From Halalkalibacter okhensis (GTDB taxonomy: Bacteria; Bacillota; Bacilli; Bacillales; Bacillaceae_D): a stretch of DNA of 36,166 nt. The stretch lies in NCBI RefSeq assembly GCF_000787375.1, contig NZ_JRJU01000041.1, forward strand, positions 1 through 36,166, given 5' to 3'. Shown here in pieces: positions 33,548-36,166 of this stretch. Position 1 is the stretch's first letter. Each line of letters starts with the position of its first letter. The notes under the pieces are model-generated. The model was not told the origin of the DNA, did not search any database, and was given only the letters and a program-made list of their open reading frames with translations. The position numbers and the translations under genes are program-made.

Positions 33548-33595
33548 AGGGGGTGCCCAAAGCTCCAAAAGGTTTTTGAGCTTTGGGCACCCCCT
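33548..33595 (-). terminator. Strong terminator of mgtE
   Basis: AGGGGGTGCCCAAAGCTC (33548-33565) is perfectly inverted as GAGCTTTGGGCACCCCCT (33578-33595), an 18-base-pair stem with a 12-base loop. TTTTC follows on the minus strand. The stem resembles the element at 9222-9258 (GGGxTGxCCAAA). Confidence 0.88.
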
Positions 33596-33605
33596 ATAGG
33601 GTATC

Positions 33606-34967
33606 CTATAAGAAATCAAGAAGCGCTGTGGCAATCGAGAAATAAATTAGTAAACCAAGAATATCATTCACTGTTGTGATAAATGGACCTGATGCAATAG
33701 CTGGGTCTAGCTTTAATTTGTTAATAACAAGCGGAACCGTAGCTCCAATCACGGTTGCAATACTCAATGTACAAAAGATCGAAAAGCCAACAATTAATGC
33801 TAACATCCAATGTCCATGAATAAGAGTCACCGTAATCCCTAAAACAATCATACAAATCAAACCAAGCATGAGCCCTGTCCCAAATTCACGTCTAACCATC
33901 TTGCCAATGCTGCCTTTTTTTATAGTTCCAAGCGCCAGACCACGTACGGCAACAGCAAGTGACTGAGTTCCTGTGTTACCAGCTGAGTCCATAATGAGCG
34001 GAATAAAGGCCGCTAATAATACAATGGCTTCTAACGTTTCTTCAAACTGACCAATAACTTCAGCCGTAATTAGTCCAAAGAACATCAACATAATAATCCA
34101 AGGCGAACGTCTTTTGGCCGCTGTAAACGCACTAACATTGACATCCGTTGCCCCTTTGGCCGCAGAAATCTCTCCCAAATCCTCCGTTGCTTCTTCTTCT
34201 AGAATATCAATGACATCATCAAATGTAACAATGCCGATTAAGTGATTTTGCTTAGAAACAACGGGAGCTGCTAAGAAGTCATACTTTTTGATGAGCTTCG
34301 CTACATCTTCCTGATCCATATCATCTTGTACAGATACAACTCGGGTACTCATAATATTTTCAATAACTTCATCTGCCGGAGCTGTAATAAGATCTCTTAA
34401 CGAAATAACCCCTACTAGTTTTTCTAGCTGGTCGACCACATATAGATAATAAATCGTTTCCGCATCTGGTGCATCATTTCGTAATTGTTCAATTACATTT
34501 GAGGCAAGATCAGTTGAGGATATGCTAACAAATTCTTTTGTCATAATTGCCCCAGCCGTTTCTTGTGCATAGGACATTAACTCTTTTACTTCTTTTGCCT
34601 CAACTTGGTTCATTTTCTTTAAAATGTCTTCAACTTTTTCCCCTGTCATTTCAGCTAAAAAGTCGGCTACATCGTCTGCAAACATATTATTAAACATCTC
34701 AGAAGAGTAAGCTTCATCTAGCTCAAGATAGGTTTGCTTTTGATCTTTTACTTCAAGCCCTTCAAAAATATGAGAAAAATCTTCTGGAGATAAATACTCA
34801 TACACTTTCTTCCGTGTTTCTTCTGATAACTTTATAAAAATATCCACTTGATCTATCGGGTGTAGTTCTAAAAAGGTTTCACGAAATTGCTTCCTATCAT
34901 TTTCTTGCAAAGCATCTAAAATTAACGTTTCATATTCGTTTCGATTTTGTTCATCTAATCTAACCAC
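33606..34967 (-). CDS. mgtE: Magnesium transporter MgtE
   Basis: This 453-residue Mg2+ channel of the MgtE family is full length. It has the cytoplasmic N domain (about 1-130), two CBS domains (about 135-255, including ETIYYLYVVDQLEKLVGVISLRDL) that sense Mg2+, a connecting helix, and five membrane helices. The pore signatures are FIPLIMDSAGNTGTQSLAVAVRGLALG and the C-terminal GPFITTVNDILGLLIYF. The start is GTG, 5 bases after GGAGGAG. That ribosome binding site overlaps the stop codon of a 41-codon leader ORF, so initiation may depend on ribosomes finishing the leader. Far upstream are an M-box riboswitch and its terminator, giving transcriptional repression when Mg2+ is plentiful. Confidence 0.97.
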   Translation of the reverse strand: MVRLDEQNRNEYETLILDALQENDRKQFRETFLELHPIDQVDIFIKLSEETRKKVYEYLSPEDFSHIFEGLEVKDQKQTYLELDEAYSSEMFNNMFADDVADFLAEMTGEKVEDILKKMNQVEAKEVKELMSYAQETAGAIMTKEFVSISSTDLASNVIEQLRNDAPDAETIYYLYVVDQLEKLVGVISLRDLITAPADEVIENIMSTRVVSVQDDMDQEDVAKLIKKYDFLAAPVVSKQNHLIGIVTFDDVIDILEEEATEDLGEISAAKGATDVNVSAFTAAKRRSPWIIMLMFFGLITAEVIGQFEETLEAIVLLAAFIPLIMDSAGNTGTQSLAVAVRGLALGTIKKGSIGKMVRREFGTGLMLGLICMIVLGITVTLIHGHWMLALIVGFSIFCTLSIATVIGATVPLVINKLKLDPAIASGPFITTVNDILGLLIYFSIATALLDFL

Positions 34968-34979
34968 TGTAACTCCTCC

Positions 34980-35105
34980 TTATGTTAGGAGCCCACCTGA
35001 CCTCTTGCTAAGTGAAGGGAATGGACATCCAGTACGCTTATTCTTTTTTACGAACGCATAACATATGCAATTATTTCCTATATTGCTTAAACTATCCTCA
35101 TCCAT
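34980..35105 (-). CDS. Leader peptide ORF upstream of mgtE (41 aa)
   Basis: The ATG at 35105 follows AGGAGGTGAT (35120-35111), almost perfectly complementary to the 16S rRNA end. The product begins Met-Asp-Glu-Asp, contains four Cys (positions 13, 15, 27 with neighbours CIC and TGCP, the last near the middle) and ends GGLLT. The TAA stop (34982-34980) forms the start of the mgtE ribosome binding site TAAGGAGGAG, implying translational coupling. An acidic start is what destabilises ribosomes at low Mg2+ in known leader peptides such as MgtL of enterobacteria; that it acts so here is inference. It could also be a small functional protein. No homologue comes to mind. Confidence 0.6.
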   Translation of the reverse strand: MDEDSLSNIGNNCICYAFVKKNKRTGCPFPSLSKRSGGLLT

Positions 35106-35247
35106 TCCACATCACCTCCTAAAATCTAAAGACCGTCACAATAAGTTGGGATAGAGAAAAATATTTTCTCCATGTAAATTATATGGCTCTGACGCAAATT
35201 TGTGAGCAGATTCAACCTTTTTTGTTTGAACCTTTCTTGCTTAACAA

Positions 35248-35281
35248 AAAAGACACCTTCAACCGAATGAAGGTGTCTTTT
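35248..35281 (-). terminator. Riboswitch-controlled terminator in the mgtE leader
   Basis: AAAAGACACCTTCA (35248-35261) pairs perfectly with TGAAGGTGTCTTTT (35268-35281) over a 6-base loop, followed on the minus strand by a run of T and GTT. It lies about 75 bases downstream of the M-box and 140 bases upstream of the leader ORF. Confidence 0.88.
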
Positions 35282-35357
35282 ACATAAGCAAATAAAGCAG
35301 TACCAAAATGATAACATAAAAAATCAAAATGACACGGCAAAAAAAGCCTTTAATCGT

Positions 35358-35513
35358 CCTCCATTCGTAGAGCTTTAGCACTGTGCGGCATAGGATTTTA
35401 TCCAGCTACATTAAAAACCACCTTATGTCGATGGTTTCTGTTGACCCATTGGCGTCTTTGGACATTTTTGGGCAGCAGCGTATCTCCAGCACAGGAGCCT
35501 CACCTAACGAGGT
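35358..35513 (-). ncRNA. M-box (ykoK) magnesium riboswitch
   Basis: Read on the minus strand, the region starts CCTCGTTAGGTGAGGCTCCT and contains GCTGCTGCCCAAAAATGTCC, then AAGACGCCAATGGGTCAACA, CATCGACATAAGGTGG, AGCTGGAT, and CAGTGCTAAAGCTCTACGA. These match the conserved M-box core in order. The ends CCTC and GAGG close stem P1. Mg2+ binding compacts the aptamer and favours termination, here at the hairpin 35248-35281, lowering mgtE transcription. The 498 bases between the leader ORF and the receiver gene are thus mostly accounted for. Confidence 0.95.
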
Positions 35514-35531
35514 ATTTAATTTACAATGAAG

Positions 35532-35560
35532 ACTTTACAGCAAGATTTCATCTGTGTCAA
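35532..35560 (-). promoter_or_regulatory. Sigma-A promoter of mgtE
   Basis: On the minus strand TTGACA (35560-35555) is followed after 17 bases by TAAAGT (35537-35532). Transcription would begin about 12 bases before the M-box. Confidence 0.75.
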
Positions 35561-35603
35561 CTACATTTATTATGTTTCCCGTTCTCATTTTATCGAATTA
35601 GTT

Positions 35604-35990
35604 TCAGACTACAAGATATTTTTTTTCTAATAATTGCTCAACTTTTGTCACTAAATCCTTTATTGAAAATGGCTTTACTATGTATTGAATTTGAGTGTCA
35701 AAACAACACTCCTCTTCTATTTTTGGATTGGTTGTAGCAAATAAAATCGGTGCGGATACTCCTTTATCTTTCAACTGAGTACATAATTGTAAGCCATCTA
35801 TATCATAAAGGTCAACATTTATAATAATGAGGTCGTATTGATAGAGTTTTGCATGTAAAAATTCATCTCCGCTCTCAAAATGAACGACCTCTTTTTCCCT
35901 TGATTCTAAATTAAATCGTATTAGTAATGCATGTGAAGGCTCATCTTCCACTAACGCGATTTTGGGCGTGGCTTCCAAGCTAGAATTCAA
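35604..35990 (-). CDS. Stand-alone receiver domain with Asn at the phospho-acceptor site
   Basis: The 128-residue protein is a single CheY-like receiver domain without an output domain. The acidic pocket (LVEDEPSH), the Thr in LFATTN and the Lys in YIVKPF are in place. The phospho-acceptor position, eight residues before the conserved Gly of DIDG, is Asn58 (IINVDLYDIDG), so classical Asp phosphorylation is not expected; the nearby Asp60 is out of register. It may act as a phosphorylation-independent adaptor. The TTG start at 35990 follows GGGAGAGG by 7 bases. No histidine kinase is adjacent. It is upstream of the mgtE promoter on the same strand. Confidence 0.82.
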   Translation of the reverse strand: MNSSLEATPKIALVEDEPSHALLIRFNLESREKEVVHFESGDEFLHAKLYQYDLIIINVDLYDIDGLQLCTQLKDKGVSAPILFATTNPKIEEECCFDTQIQYIVKPFSIKDLVTKVEQLLEKKYLVV

Positions 35991-36166
35991 AATACATCCT
36001 CTCCCTAATTAAGATCCTTCCTTCTTTGATCTATAAATGACGAATCTTATTTTCAAGATATTAACACTTCTATCTTAGTTTTTTTTAGAAGATTAATCAA
36101 TTATTTCTATTGTAAATTTAAAAATAATTTTCATAAGACAGACGGTAAAAAAGTCACTGAAAAGGT

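Noticed and set aside
35126-35317. Leftward open frame of 63 codons in the mgtE leader
   Set aside because: It runs through the riboswitch terminator stem, has no ribosome binding site at its start, and its coding is explained by the leader RNA.
35441-35737. Rightward open frame of 98 codons
   Set aside because: It is antisense to the M-box and the receiver gene and has no initiation signals.
1-36166. CRISPR array, tRNA, rRNA or insertion sequence
   Set aside because: No regularly spaced repeats, no cloverleaf or rRNA sequence, and no transposase was found.

Overview
The window looks like chromosomal DNA from an alkaliphilic or halotolerant member of the Bacillaceae. The base composition is AT-rich, ribosome binding sites are strong AAAGGAGG types, and start codons are often TTG or GTG. 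The gene set is Bacillus-like: KtrA, MgtE under an M-box riboswitch, YisL, CheA/CheW/CheY, and a two-subunit methylmalonyl-CoA mutase. The secreted lipoprotein is very acidic and a K+/H+ antiporter is present, both fitting a high-pH or saline habitat. The genus assignment is inference. I see no rRNA, tRNA, insertion sequence, CRISPR array or prophage.

Layout, left to right. (1) 33-8930: a c-di-GMP phosphodiesterase-like EAL protein, then a leftward propionyl/methylmalonyl-CoA operon: TetR regulator, carboxyltransferase, mutA, mutB, meaB. A sigma-A promoter, a TetR-type palindrome over the start point and a perfect cre box lie in front of it. (2) 9015-11575: a 60-residue unknown protein, an IDEAL-domain small protein, a FhuF-like ferric reductase, a 376-base gene-free stretch with a long structured RNA element, and an orphan catalytic-domain-only tyrosine recombinase. 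(3) 11621-16013: ion homeostasis. A rightward CPA1 K+/H+ antiporter converges on a leftward operon of ktrA, two DUF1538 membrane proteins and two PII-like proteins. (4) 16235-19161: a stand-alone cheA-cheW-cheY operon. (5) 19390-23877: a HAD phosphatase, then a rightward phosphonate/phosphite-type ABC transporter (phnD, phnC and two phnE permeases) with two hairpins between phnD and phnC. (6) 23922-30652: GNAT acetyltransferase, AddB-like and AddA-like genes in one leftward operon; both helicase-nuclease proteins are shorter than, and different from, the usual AddAB. (7) 30806-36166: an HpaB-type flavin monooxygenase, YisL, an eight-helix membrane protein of unknown function, mgtE with an elaborate leader, and a lone receiver domain.

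Most noteworthy: the KtrA / DUF1538 x2 / PII-like x2 operon, a plausible uncharacterised nucleotide-gated transport system in which a K+-channel regulator is present without KtrB; the mgtE leader, which combines promoter, M-box, terminator and a 41-codon ORF beginning Met-Asp-Glu-Asp whose stop codon overlaps the mgtE ribosome binding site; the receiver domain whose phospho-acceptor Asp is Asn; and the structured RNA plus promoter inverted repeat ahead of the lone recombinase.
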